Assembly: GCA_964460935.1 (NCBI GenBank)
Contig: CAYWSM010000202.1
Location: 1 to 64,000 of the forward strand
Direction: 5' to 3'
From: DATMXP01 sp964460935
GTDB lineage: Bacteria; Acidobacteriota; Terriglobia; Terriglobales; Acidobacteriaceae
DNA: 64,000 bases
Under the pieces are notes generated by a model that was not told where the DNA came from, did not search any database, and saw nothing but the letters and a program-made list of their open reading frames with translations. Position numbers and translations under genes: made by a program. Shown in pieces: positions 1 to 8,335 of this stretch; within the stretch, counting starts at the first letter, position 1, and every line of letters begins with the position of its first letter.

Positions 1-786
1 GTGAACAAGATCGGGTATCCGGATAAGTGGCGCGACTACAGTTCGGTGGATATCAAGTCCGGAGACTTCGTCGGCAACGTTGAACGTTCGACGGTGTTCG
101 AGTCGCATCGGCAGTTGAACAAGATCGGAAAACCGCTCGACCGCGCCGAGTGGGATATGACGCCACCCACAGTAAACGCCTACTACAACCCGCAGATGAA
201 CGACATCAATTTCCCTGCCGGTGTCCTTCAGCCTCCACTCTATGATCCGAAGATGGACGATGCGCCCAACTACGGCAACACCGGTGGAACCATCGGACAT
301 GAACTAACGCACGGGTTCGACGATGAAGGCCGCCAGTTCGACGCAAAGGGCAATCTGAAGGACTGGTGGACAGAAGGCGACGCTAAGAATTTCACCGATC
401 GCGCAAACTGTATCGTTGACCAGTATGCGCAGTACGTCGTCATCGACGACGTCAAAATCAACAGCAAGCTCACGGAAGGCGAAGACGTCGCCGACCTCGG
501 CGGGCTGATTCTTGCCTGGATGGCATGGAAGGATCAGACCAAGGATCAGAAACTCGAACCGCGCGATGGACTCACTCCCGAACAGCGCTTCTTCGTCGGA
601 TATTCGCAGTGGGCTTGCGAGAACACACGCCCGGAGGACCTACGTGCAAACGCCATCACCGATCCGCACTCACCCGGCAAGTACCGGGTCAATGGGCTGA
701 TGGTAAACATGCCGGAGTTCCAGCAGGCATTCGGATGCAAAGCGGGGCAGCCGATGGTAAAGGAGAACCGTTGCAGGGTATGGTAA
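1..786 (+). CDS. M13 (neprilysin/PepO-like) zinc metallopeptidase, C-terminal part
   Basis: The gene is cut by the left edge; only the last 261 residues are present, against a usual family length of about 650-700. They contain the M13 catalytic core. HELTH at about 100-104 carries the two zinc-binding histidines and the catalytic Glu. EDVAD at about 161-165 is the third-ligand motif (usually ExxxD), and a conserved HSPGKYRVNG-type segment follows. The protein ends in CRVW, the usual M13 C-terminus. Family members are exported or membrane-anchored endopeptidases acting on short peptides in the periplasm. The GTG at base 1 is merely an in-frame codon at the edge. A strong hairpin follows the stop. 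The family assignment is certain; the substrate is not. Confidence 0.95.
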   Translation: MNKIGYPDKWRDYSSVDIKSGDFVGNVERSTVFESHRQLNKIGKPLDRAEWDMTPPTVNAYYNPQMNDINFPAGVLQPPLYDPKMDDAPNYGNTGGTIGHELTHGFDDEGRQFDAKGNLKDWWTEGDAKNFTDRANCIVDQYAQYVVIDDVKINSKLTEGEDVADLGGLILAWMAWKDQTKDQKLEPRDGLTPEQRFFVGYSQWACENTRPEDLRANAITDPHSPGKYRVNGLMVNMPEFQQAFGCKAGQPMVKENRCRVW

Positions 787-796
787 CACCATTCAG

Positions 797-823
797 GTGG
801 CGGATCGAAAATCGATCCGCCAC
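797..823 (+). terminator. Intrinsic terminator after the M13 peptidase gene
   Basis: A perfect 11-bp stem (GTGGCGGATCG with its complement) closes a 5-base loop and starts about 11 bases after the stop codon. A moderately T-rich stretch (ATTCGTTTCT) follows. The position and strength fit an intrinsic terminator. Confidence 0.8.
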
Positions 824-829
824 ATTCGT

Positions 830-1280
830 TTCTAAGTGCATTGCTAACCACATCGAGGCGAAGGTGATTGCACCTGACCAGTACTGCTTCATTCCGCATC
901 CAGCAAACGATCCTCTCCAAGGAACCGACTTTGGGAGAGAACTAGAAACAGCACTCGCCTCGAACGCCAGCGCCGATATTCCCCTTTAGGTGCAAGCAGG
1001 CGTTTACCCTCTAAGCGGGCAATTGGCCCGCGTCGATCTTGTTGCCGAGTTCCCTTGGCGTCCACTCGCGCACAAATGGATCGATGGCGATTTACTGGCT
1101 ACCATCGGAGTCCTAGGCGTTGTTTACACGGAACGTGATGTTCCTATAGCTCGGTTCACGGATTCCGCGATGAGTGGTGTGCTTTGGGGACCGCACGACG
1201 GTAAGCGGACGTCGCCGCCAGATTATGTTGTAGGGGAATGGCTACACGCCTATCGAGTGGGAAGGCTACACACCATTTGA
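830..1280 (+). pseudogene. Decayed fragment, possibly the C-terminus of a secreted VWFA-related protein
   Basis: The 600-base gap after the peptidase holds no intact gene. One plus-strand frame reads as a protein-like stretch interrupted by a TAG at 987-989. Before the stop it contains 'RELETALAS...ADIPL', and after it 'ARVDLVAEFPWRPL', 'LLATIGVLGVVY' and 'IARFTDSA'. The continuity on both sides of the stop suggests one former coding region. The order of segments recalls the C-terminal beta-sandwich of VWFA-related secreted proteins common in acidobacteria; this is from memory of the family, not an alignment. A GTG at 990 could start a 96-residue remnant. The stretch could also be chance. Confidence 0.3.
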
Positions 1281-1386
1281 TCAACTGCCGCCGCGTAAGT
1301 AGTGCCCTTTCATCAAGGAAGTACCGCAATCTACCTGAGGCTCGTTCACACGCGTTTCCTGGCCTGAATTGGCTTAGAATTCCTAC

Positions 1387-2307
1387 ATGCTTCGCGGCTC
1401 CTTGATTACGGCCATTCTGTTGATCGCTTCCCTCGCTTTCGCCGATACGACTCAGCGGCTCGTCTTGAAAGACGGTTCCTATCAAAGAATTCAAAAGTAC
1501 GAAATCAAAGATGATCGTGTGCGGTACTACTCGGCGGAGCGTTACCAGTGGGAAGAAATTCCGAATTCCATGATCGATTGGGACGCCACGAAGAAGTTCA
1601 ATGACAGCCTCGCAAACCAAGCTGCCGAGGAAGAAGCGAAGCGCAAAGCGGAAGAAGAGGCGCAGATCAAGAATCAGGCCGAAACAGAAACGGATGCCCG
1701 CACACCCGAGGTGGCTGCGAACTTGAAGTTACCGGACAAAAGTGGGGTATTCGCACTTGATCCCAAGTCGGCTGGGCCGCAGCTAATGGAACTGGCCGAG
1801 CACAAAACCGATAACGTGCAACACAGTACGAAGTTCAAGCTGCTCAAGAAGTACGATCCGTTAGTGAACCGCAGTGAGACACTCGAATTACCACAGGCGC
1901 GTTCCAGCGTGCAGATTCACTCTGCCCGTCCTGTGTTCTTTATCCGTCCAGAGTTGGAGGATGAGGAGGGCCAGCGGAAGAAGGCAGCCAAACTGGAATC
2001 GGGAGATGCGTACCAGTACGAAATTTTGAAAGCGGACCGCAAGGATAAGTCGAGACTCGTTGCAACGATTAAGACTAACGCCGCAGAAGAAACCTCGGTC
2101 GATAAAACCGAAGTACCCGTTTACGCGCAATTGATGCCCGGCGATTTATGGATCAAGCTTGAACCCAAAAAGGACCTATCCCCCGGCGAGTACGTGATTC
2201 TGAAAACGCTGCCTGGCACCCAACTGAGTTCCTACGTCTGGGATTTTGGAATCGACACCGGCGCGCAGGAAGCATCGCGTAAGAGCAAACCGAAAAACAA
2301 CCGCTAG
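1387..2307 (+). CDS. Secreted hypothetical protein, first of a tandem paralogue pair
   Basis: A protein of 306 residues. It starts with a signal peptide (about 1-20, cleavage near 'AFA-D') and then has a domain beginning 'RLVLKDGSYQ' that continues 'YEIKDDRVRYYSAERYQWEEIP'. A charged, Glu/Lys-rich helix follows (about 75-105), then a Pro-Glu-Val-Ala linker and a beta-rich C-terminal half. The N-terminal domain, linker and ending (SSYVWDFGID) match the next gene closely. The function is unknown; the architecture fits a periplasmic or surface protein. No catalytic motif is visible. Confidence 0.85.
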   Translation: MLRGSLITAILLIASLAFADTTQRLVLKDGSYQRIQKYEIKDDRVRYYSAERYQWEEIPNSMIDWDATKKFNDSLANQAAEEEAKRKAEEEAQIKNQAETETDARTPEVAANLKLPDKSGVFALDPKSAGPQLMELAEHKTDNVQHSTKFKLLKKYDPLVNRSETLELPQARSSVQIHSARPVFFIRPELEDEEGQRKKAAKLESGDAYQYEILKADRKDKSRLVATIKTNAAEETSVDKTEVPVYAQLMPGDLWIKLEPKKDLSPGEYVILKTLPGTQLSSYVWDFGIDTGAQEASRKSKPKNNR

Positions 2308-2374
2308 CCCGCAACCTGCTGCTCCATTTCGGGTTGATGCTGACGACAATTCAGCAGCGGCTACAATAGATTCT

Positions 2375-3355
2375 ATGCGGCTCCGCATCATTCTGATTGC
2401 ATTCCTAGTGCTCCTAACGACGTTCGTGATTGCGGACGCGACGAAGCGCCTGATTCTCAAAGACGGCTCGTACCAATCGGTAACGAAATACGAGGTCCAG
2501 GGCGACCGCGTTCACTATTACTCGGCCGAACGCTTCGGTTGGGAAGACGTTCCCGCTGACCTGGTGGATTGGCCGGCAACCAAAAAGTACGAAGAAGAAC
2601 TGAGCAAGGGCGTGGCGCATACCGCCGAGCAGATCGACAAGGAAGTGGAAGAGGAAAAGCGCGAGGAAGAGGCCAGGACGCCGGAGGTTGCGCCGAATCT
2701 TCGACTGCCCGACGGCGGTGGCGTTTACGTGGTCGATTACTACCGCAATAATCCGGAATTGATCGAACTGCAACAGGGAACGAGCGAAATCAACGCTGAC
2801 AAGAAAGGTAACATCCTGCGGGCGACGATCAACCCGTTGGCCAGCGCGAAGCAGAAGATCGAGGTTCCCGGCCCGCATGCGAAGGTGCAGGTGCACGTGC
2901 CACGTCCGGAGATTTATTTGAATGTGGAGGATGCTCCGGATAACGCGACCACTGGCGGTTCGGAGAAGAGCAACGATGCACAAACTGCTCCGCCTTCGAA
3001 ACCCACCCGCTTCCGTTTCGTAAAGATGGATGAGAAGAAGGACACCCGCGTACTCGGCAATCTGAAGGTCAGCATTACGGGTAAGACGTCGCAGGAGCAA
3101 CTGTTTGTCCCGTCGAGCGGAGAGACGATCAGTGGAGGTTGGATCAAGATCACGCCAACACAGGACCTCGTCCCCGGCGAATATGCCGTGGTGGAGATGC
3201 TCGGCGAGAAGGAAATGAACCTGTACGTCTGGGACTTCGGGGTAAATCCTGCGGCGCCGGATAATCCGACGGCGTGGAAACCGGAAGAGAACACCCCACA
3301 AGAGGCTCAAAAACCTCACGCCCCGCCCACCCTGAACAAGAGACCGCCGCAGTAA
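2375..3355 (+). CDS. Secreted hypothetical protein, second tandem paralogue
   Basis: A protein of 326 residues from the ATG at 2375. The open frame extends upstream to 2246, but that would overlap the previous gene and bury the signal peptide (about 1-22, MRLRIILIAFLVLL...). It shares the 'RLILKDGSYQ', 'YYSAERFGWEDVP', 'RTPEVAPNLRLPD' and 'LYVWDFGVNP' blocks with the preceding gene and has the same Glu/Lys-rich helix. It is longer in the middle and at the Pro-rich C-terminus. The pair very likely arose by tandem duplication and may be co-transcribed (67-base gap). The function is unknown. Confidence 0.85.
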   Translation: MRLRIILIAFLVLLTTFVIADATKRLILKDGSYQSVTKYEVQGDRVHYYSAERFGWEDVPADLVDWPATKKYEEELSKGVAHTAEQIDKEVEEEKREEEARTPEVAPNLRLPDGGGVYVVDYYRNNPELIELQQGTSEINADKKGNILRATINPLASAKQKIEVPGPHAKVQVHVPRPEIYLNVEDAPDNATTGGSEKSNDAQTAPPSKPTRFRFVKMDEKKDTRVLGNLKVSITGKTSQEQLFVPSSGETISGGWIKITPTQDLVPGEYAVVEMLGEKEMNLYVWDFGVNPAAPDNPTAWKPEENTPQEAQKPHAPPTLNKRPPQ

Positions 3356-3356
3356 T

Positions 3357-3878
3357 TCAGTTTTGGCTTCGTTGTTCGAGAAGAAGGTCGCTGTAGGAAA
3401 CGGCGATGAAATCGCCAGGACGAACTCCAAATTCCCGCAAGAAACTGTTGCACTGATCGCGCAACTGGTTTGCCTGATCGGGAGAGCCGATCGCTTCGAC
3501 TTCAAGGAACTGGCCGAGTCCGGCGACGTGATCGAGATGGATCTTGACGTTATCGACAAAGTAGATTTCACGTTGCTTATCGACCGTAACCAGAACACCT
3601 AAGGCTTTAGCCAGAACCGCACGAGTATCCGTATTCGCAGGAAGTAACGACATAGTTACATCGGACTGCTTGGGTCCGGCTGTGTTGGGACGGGAATAGA
3701 AGACCAGGGAATTCTCGATTGTGCCTTCGCGCAGTTTAAGGCGGCCTTCGGGCACGCGGAAGTAGGTGTCAATCTGGTGGTCCGTGCCCACAAAGCGGGC
3801 ATATTTCTGACGCAGCAATTCGCGGATACGGTCATGATCGGAACAACGGGCTTTGAATTCGATGATGGCGTGCTGCAT
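3357..3878 (-). CDS. CYTH-domain protein (class IV adenylate cyclase / thiamine triphosphatase-like)
   Basis: A protein of 173 residues from the ATG at 3878; an upstream in-frame start at 3908 exists but adds residues outside the domain. The CYTH tunnel signature is visible: 'IIEFKARC' at the N-terminus (the first Glu of ExExK is replaced), 'TDTYF'-like 'IDTYFRVPEGRLKLREG', then 'LVFYSRPNTAGPKQSDV'. CYTH enzymes bind triphosphate compounds with divalent metal. This subgroup is often labelled class IV adenylate cyclase, but thiamine-triphosphatase or polyphosphatase activity is equally possible. The gene is convergent with the secreted paralogue, only one base apart. Confidence 0.8.
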   Translation of the reverse strand: MQHAIIEFKARCSDHDRIRELLRQKYARFVGTDHQIDTYFRVPEGRLKLREGTIENSLVFYSRPNTAGPKQSDVTMSLLPANTDTRAVLAKALGVLVTVDKQREIYFVDNVKIHLDHVAGLGQFLEVEAIGSPDQANQLRDQCNSFLREFGVRPGDFIAVSYSDLLLEQRSQN

Positions 3879-3944
3879 ATTGGCGGAACTCCGGAACGAT
3901 TTTCGCATCCATGCCGCAGGAGCGGCAGAAGGACCTAAGCTGAA

Positions 3945-4814
3945 GTGATGAGAAGTACGATAGGGCCGGTGCTGTCATCGGCGGATGTAGCTGGTTCCGG
4001 GGTGGTGAGCGGCTCCACAATTCCATGGTGGTTGTATCCGCAGGTGTTGAGCCTCGATGCGCCGCTCATCGCGGTTCTGTGGCAGAAGCTGTTTGCGAAA
4101 AGCTTCGGAGCAACCTGCGGGGGGTCGATTCTCTTCCTGACTGCTGCGTGCGTGTGGCTGATCTACGTAGGCGACCATGCACTCGATATGCGCGCCGGAG
4201 TCGTATATTCGGCAAGGCACCGGATCGTTAGAAACAACGAAAAGTGGTTGCGAGCGGTTGGGGTGACACTAATGACTGGATCGGTGATCGCGTTGTGGGA
4301 GGCGCCGAGCACACTGATATGGAGCGGTCTTGGGCTTTCGATAATCGTGATGCTCTATCTGGCAGTCGTACACTGTTTTGAACGACTTCAACGAAAGTGT
4401 CCTAAAGAAATCGCGATTGGCGTGATCTTCGCGTTAGGATCAACGATCGCGACGTGGAGTGATGATCGCCTGCTATTGCGAGCTCTGCCGTCTATCGTCC
4501 TTCTGGCGGGTGCATGCGTTTTGAATTGCTGTGCAGCGGATTATTGGGAATGGGATAGCCACCGAATACTGGTGCGATATCCACATCGCACCACACAATT
4601 CATCGCGCGGAATCTGCTGGTGCTTACGGCTGGTTCGAGTGCCATTTCTGCACTCCTTTTCCTCGTAAAACCCGACCCGACAATTGCCGCTGCTTTCCTC
4701 ACATTGGCGTTCCTGATGTTGATCGCAAAAACCACACATCGTTTACAGCCTGAGACACGGCGGTTCCTCGTGGATCTCGCCCTCTGCACTCCGGTGCTGT
4801 TTCTCATGAAATGA
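3945..4814 (+). CDS. Multi-pass membrane protein, possibly UbiA-like
   Basis: A protein of 289 residues with about 8 hydrophobic segments. After the second segment there is an acidic 'YVGDHALDMRAG' loop followed by 'SARHRIVRNNEKWLRA', and later 'KEIAIGVIFALGSTIATW'. These recall the Asp-rich loops and the KE-x-x-x-G segment of UbiA-type prenyltransferases, but the classic NDxxDxxxD is not intact, so catalytic competence is doubtful. The stop overlaps the start of the next gene in an ATGA, so translation is coupled to a methyltransferase. I infer a joint role in modifying a lipid or quinone-like molecule. Confidence 0.7.
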   Translation: MMRSTIGPVLSSADVAGSGVVSGSTIPWWLYPQVLSLDAPLIAVLWQKLFAKSFGATCGGSILFLTAACVWLIYVGDHALDMRAGVVYSARHRIVRNNEKWLRAVGVTLMTGSVIALWEAPSTLIWSGLGLSIIVMLYLAVVHCFERLQRKCPKEIAIGVIFALGSTIATWSDDRLLLRALPSIVLLAGACVLNCCAADYWEWDSHRILVRYPHRTTQFIARNLLVLTAGSSAISALLFLVKPDPTIAAAFLTLAFLMLIAKTTHRLQPETRRFLVDLALCTPVLFLMK

Positions 4815-5437
4815 ACTGCAATGCGATTGCGCCGTGGTATCGGCTGTTCGAATACAGCACGTTCGGCGTGGCTCTTCAGCGGCGACGCTGTCATTTCCTG
4901 CCGGCATTAACAGCATCGCGAAGAATGCTGATGCTTGGCGAGGGCGACGGACGATTCCTGCAGAAATTACTCAATACGAATAGCTGTGTGGAAGTTGATT
5001 ATGTCGACAAGAGCTCAAGAATGTTGGACCTGGCGGCACAACGTGTGGATTCCTGCGCACGAGTGCATTTCCACCAATCTGACATCACAAGCGATGGCGT
5101 GCCCGGCAAAGAATATGACGCTGTTGTGACACACTTCTTTCTCGATTGTCTTCTTCCTGAAGAGATCAACTGCCTAATCGAAAACGTCCGAAACTGCGTG
5201 ACGGACGGCGCATGTTGGGTGGTTTCAGAATTCCACATTCCTGACGACGGGTGGCAACGCGTACGTGCTCAGGCCTGGCTTCGGATTCTGTATGCCAGTT
5301 TTGGGCTAGCGACTGGTTTGCGAGCGGCGCAGTTGCCTGACTACAAAACGGCACTAGTGAATGCGGAATTCCGATTGCACGAAGAAAGCACCGCCAATCT
5401 CGGACTACTCACTTCGCAACTATGGGTGCGTGGCTAG
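4811..5437 (+). CDS. Class I SAM-dependent methyltransferase
   Basis: A protein of 208 residues. It has a Rossmann-type SAM-binding motif near 38-46 (MLMLGEGDGRF), a motif II acidic residue in 'VDYVDKSSRML', and 'DAVVTHFFLDCL' in the motif IV region. It begins inside the last codons of the membrane protein upstream (4-base overlap) and its end overlaps the sthA stop by 4 bases on the opposite strand. The substrate is unknown. Pairing with a UbiA-like membrane protein suggests a hydrophobic acceptor, but this is inference. Confidence 0.8.
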   Translation: MNCNAIAPWYRLFEYSTFGVALQRRRCHFLPALTASRRMLMLGEGDGRFLQKLLNTNSCVEVDYVDKSSRMLDLAAQRVDSCARVHFHQSDITSDGVPGKEYDAVVTHFFLDCLLPEEINCLIENVRNCVTDGACWVVSEFHIPDDGWQRVRAQAWLRILYASFGLATGLRAAQLPDYKTALVNAEFRLHEESTANLGLLTSQLWVRG

Positions 5438-6819
5438 AGTTTGTTCAGTCCGTCGAGAGCCGCAACTTTGTACGCTTCCGCCAAGGTCGGATAGTTGAAA
5501 ACTGTGTCGCGGAAGTATTCGATCGTTCCTCCGGTCGCCAGCACTGTTTGTCCGATATGAATGATTTCCGCCGCCTGATCACCAACGGCGTGGACGCCCA
5601 GCAACTGAAGGGAATCCGGATGAAAGAGCAACTTGAGGATACCGTCTTCATCGCCGAGCATCTGCCCTTTCGCGAGTTCGGAATAACGCGCCATTCCGAC
5701 TTCGTAAGGGATCTTGGACTTCGTTAACTGTTCTTCGTTCTGGCCCACCATCGACACTTCAGGAATCGTGTATATCCCATAGGGAATCACGTTGTGGACC
5801 ATCTTGCTGGGGACGCCGAACATGTGGCATGCGGCGAGGCGGCCTTGCTCCATCGAAGTGCTGGCCAGCGAAGGGAAACCGATAACGTCGCCAGCGGCAT
5901 ACACATTCGGAATCGAGGTCTGAAAAAACTCGTTGACGCTAAGCTTGCCGCGATCGCCGGAGTTCAAGCCGATGGCTTCCATGTTGAGTTGATCGCTGTT
6001 CGCCTGGCGGCCCACGGTGTAGAGCAGCGCCTGACCGTGAGCGATCTTGCCGCTTTCCAACTTGATGAAGACGCGCTTGCGTTCTTCTTCGTATCCGGCT
6101 TCAACCACGCGCTCACCGAGGCGGAACACAACGCCCATCCGGCGAAGTTGGAAACAGAGATTGTCGATGATCTCGCGATCGGCAAATTCCAGCAGGCTGG
6201 AGCGCTGGTCGATCAGCGTCACTTTTGCGCCGAGAGCGGCAAACATCGCACCATATTCCATCCCGACAACGCCGGCCCCAACGATGACAAGTTCGCGCGG
6301 AATCTCGGGTAGGCACTCCACCTCATCGGAATCGAAGATATGTACACCATCGACGGCAATGGCCGGATCGTGCGCTGGGCGAGTACCGCAGGCAATGAGA
6401 ATGAAGTCAGCACTGAGCTGCTGCGGATTTTCTCCCGCGATCTCAATAGTATTTGCGTCTATAAAATGAGCTTGGCCGTCGTAGGTGACCACTCCATTGC
6501 GCCGTAGTTGCGCCTTGATGACTTCTACCTCGCGCGAGCGCACAGCATGCGCGCGAAAGAGAAGGTCCTGCATGGTGATGTTGTCCTTCAACATGTAGTT
6601 GCGGCCATAGAACAGGCGCTGGCGCAAGCCGCTGAAATAGAGCACTGCCTCACGCAAAGTCTTCGAAGGAATGGTCCCGGTATGAACGCAAACGCCGCCA
6701 ATCGTAAGTTTTTTGTCGATGACGGCCGCTGACTTGCCGTGCTTGGTTGCACAGATGGCGCCCTTCTGTCCGGCAGGACCACTGCCGATGACAATCAGAT
6801 CGTATTTTTTGTCCATCAT
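5434..6819 (-). CDS. sthA: Soluble pyridine nucleotide transhydrogenase (Si-specific NAD(P)+ transhydrogenase)
   Basis: A protein of 461 residues, the usual length for SthA. The FAD-binding 'GSGPAGQKGA' is at about 12-21. 'GGVCVHTGTIPSKTLREA' follows, in which the second redox cysteine of the disulfide reductase family is replaced, as in SthA. The NAD(P)-binding 'IVGAGVVGMEYG' lies near 180, and a second FAD motif 'YAAGDVIG' near 310. The dimerisation domain is at the C-terminus. The enzyme interconverts NADPH/NAD and NADP/NADH in the cytoplasm and drains excess NADPH. It lies downstream of the GGDEF gene in the same direction with a 120-base gap. Confidence 0.93.
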   Translation of the reverse strand: MMDKKYDLIVIGSGPAGQKGAICATKHGKSAAVIDKKLTIGGVCVHTGTIPSKTLREAVLYFSGLRQRLFYGRNYMLKDNITMQDLLFRAHAVRSREVEVIKAQLRRNGVVTYDGQAHFIDANTIEIAGENPQQLSADFILIACGTRPAHDPAIAVDGVHIFDSDEVECLPEIPRELVIVGAGVVGMEYGAMFAALGAKVTLIDQRSSLLEFADREIIDNLCFQLRRMGVVFRLGERVVEAGYEEERKRVFIKLESGKIAHGQALLYTVGRQANSDQLNMEAIGLNSGDRGKLSVNEFFQTSIPNVYAAGDVIGFPSLASTSMEQGRLAACHMFGVPSKMVHNVIPYGIYTIPEVSMVGQNEEQLTKSKIPYEVGMARYSELAKGQMLGDEDGILKLLFHPDSLQLLGVHAVGDQAAEIIHIGQTVLATGGTIEYFRDTVFNYPTLAEAYKVAALDGLNKL

Positions 6820-6939
6820 TCGATTCCCACAAAAATTGGAAGGAGCCGCAAACGGGCCAGCAGCAGGTTCTCAACATACGGCATCGTGAGAGGCCTTGCA
6901 ATGGTGCCTTAGTTTACTGGATGAAGTATGAACGGCGCG

Positions 6940-8082
6940 TTACTTCAGCAACCCTTGTTGCGCGATGCCGATGTTATCGCGAGTGGTGTTCTTGACGACG
7001 TACATCATCTCATCGGCCTGGCGAATAATCTCATGCGCGGACTTGGCGTCATCGGGATAGGAAGCAAGGCCAAAGCTTGCACGAATATTGAGGTTCAGTC
7101 CTTCGTCCTTGATGAAGCTGGTGGTGCGGAAGAATTCAAGCAAGCGCTTTGCCACAACTGTGGCTGACTCCTTCCCGGTTTGCGGCAGTAGAATGACGAA
7201 TTCATCCCCGCCGTAGCGGAAGGCGTAGTCGATCAAGCGCAGGTGAGCCTTGATGGCGTAACCAATCTCAGCCAGCAACTTGCTTCCAACAAGATGGCCG
7301 TAGGTGTCGTTCACTTGCTTGAAGCGGTCGAGATCGATGAACAGAACCGTGAACTCGTAGTTGAAACGCGCAGAACGATAGACCTCGGCTTCAAGCGTCT
7401 TATATAAGTGCCGTGCGTTGTACAAACCGGTACAGTCGTCAGTGATCGTCAGTTCCTGAATTTTTTCGACCGATCGGGCGTTCTCAATGGCAATCGCGGC
7501 GTAATCGCAAAGTGCATTGAGAAAGAAGATTTCGTTCTCGTCGAACTCGCTCAGGCCGACATTGATCAACTGAATCACGCCGAGCACGCGCTGGCGCGAT
7601 TTGAGCGGCATGCAGACGATCGAACGCGTCTTCCACTTCGTCATTTCGTCGATGCGCTTGGCAAAACGCGGATCGTTGTAGACGTCGGGCACGATGAGCG
7701 GTTCGCCGTGGCGGGCAACCCATCCGGCAATTCCTTCACCCATTTTCAGGCGAACAGTCTTAAGGGCCTCGGCGGCGTCACCAACAGCGATGGCGAAGTA
7801 GAGTTCGTCCTTGGGTTCATCGACCATCAGCAGCGACCAGTTGTCCGGGCGAAAGTACTCCGCGACCTTTTCCATAATGGTTTGCAGAATGGAGTCAAGG
7901 TTGAGCGAAGACGTAAGCGCTTTGGCGACATCGTGGAAGATGTTCAGCTCGTGTAGCTGCCTTGCCCTGTCGATGCCGGTACCCTGGGTCATGAAAATGG
8001 AACTCCCCTCGTCACGCGAGGTGTCGGTTGGCGCATTATATTTTCCGGATTTCTTATTCAGCAATAACTCCCTGAGAACCAA
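6940..8082 (-). CDS. GAF-GGDEF diguanylate cyclase
   Basis: Up to 380 residues; an ATG at 7992 (350 residues) is an equally good start because the first 30 residues look non-domain. A GAF sensor domain spans about 45-200. It is followed by a GGDEF domain with an intact active-site GGDEF near 291 and 'DLDRFKQVNDTYGH'. An allosteric I-site RxxD (RLID) lies five residues before GGDEF, so product inhibition is expected. The enzyme makes cyclic di-GMP from two GTP. No transmembrane segment is present, so it should sense a cytoplasmic signal. A PilZ receptor gene lies at 18.6 kb. Confidence 0.93.
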   Translation of the reverse strand: MVLRELLLNKKSGKYNAPTDTSRDEGSSIFMTQGTGIDRARQLHELNIFHDVAKALTSSLNLDSILQTIMEKVAEYFRPDNWSLLMVDEPKDELYFAIAVGDAAEALKTVRLKMGEGIAGWVARHGEPLIVPDVYNDPRFAKRIDEMTKWKTRSIVCMPLKSRQRVLGVIQLINVGLSEFDENEIFFLNALCDYAAIAIENARSVEKIQELTITDDCTGLYNARHLYKTLEAEVYRSARFNYEFTVLFIDLDRFKQVNDTYGHLVGSKLLAEIGYAIKAHLRLIDYAFRYGGDEFVILLPQTGKESATVVAKRLLEFFRTTSFIKDEGLNLNIRASFGLASYPDDAKSAHEIIRQADEMMYVVKNTTRDNIGIAQQGLLK

Positions 8083-8260
8083 GGTGACAGACCTTTTGAT
8101 CTGGTGCAGGGAGCCCTCGTAATTTTCTCGAACAATCGTACAGCCATTTCAGATCCTGCCATAAATCAGGAAAGTACGTTCGTAACCCCAGCGGCAGGGA
8201 CGCGACTTTGCGCCAAGCGCCACAAATCATTGCTGATACGGTAGTTAGCACTATTTTCGT

Positions 8261-8290
8261 TTGACACCACTTTCACCGGAAACCTATGAT
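8261..8290 (+). promoter_or_regulatory. Near-consensus sigma70-type promoter for the RodZ-like gene
   Basis: A perfect -35 hexamer TTGACA (8261-8266) and a TATGAT -10 (8285-8290) are separated by 18 bases. They lie about 45 bases before the GTG start of the downstream gene, whose AGGAG ribosome site is about 8 bases from the start. Confidence 0.75.
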
Positions 8291-8335
8291 GAGCCCGGCT
8301 TCCTTCGCAAAAATAACGGGCCTAAGGAGTAGTCC

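Noticed and set aside
2414..3598. 394-residue minus-strand open frame opposite the second secreted paralogue
   Set aside because: It is Arg/Leu-rich with no domain, lies opposite a well-supported gene and arises from the codon bias of the plus strand.
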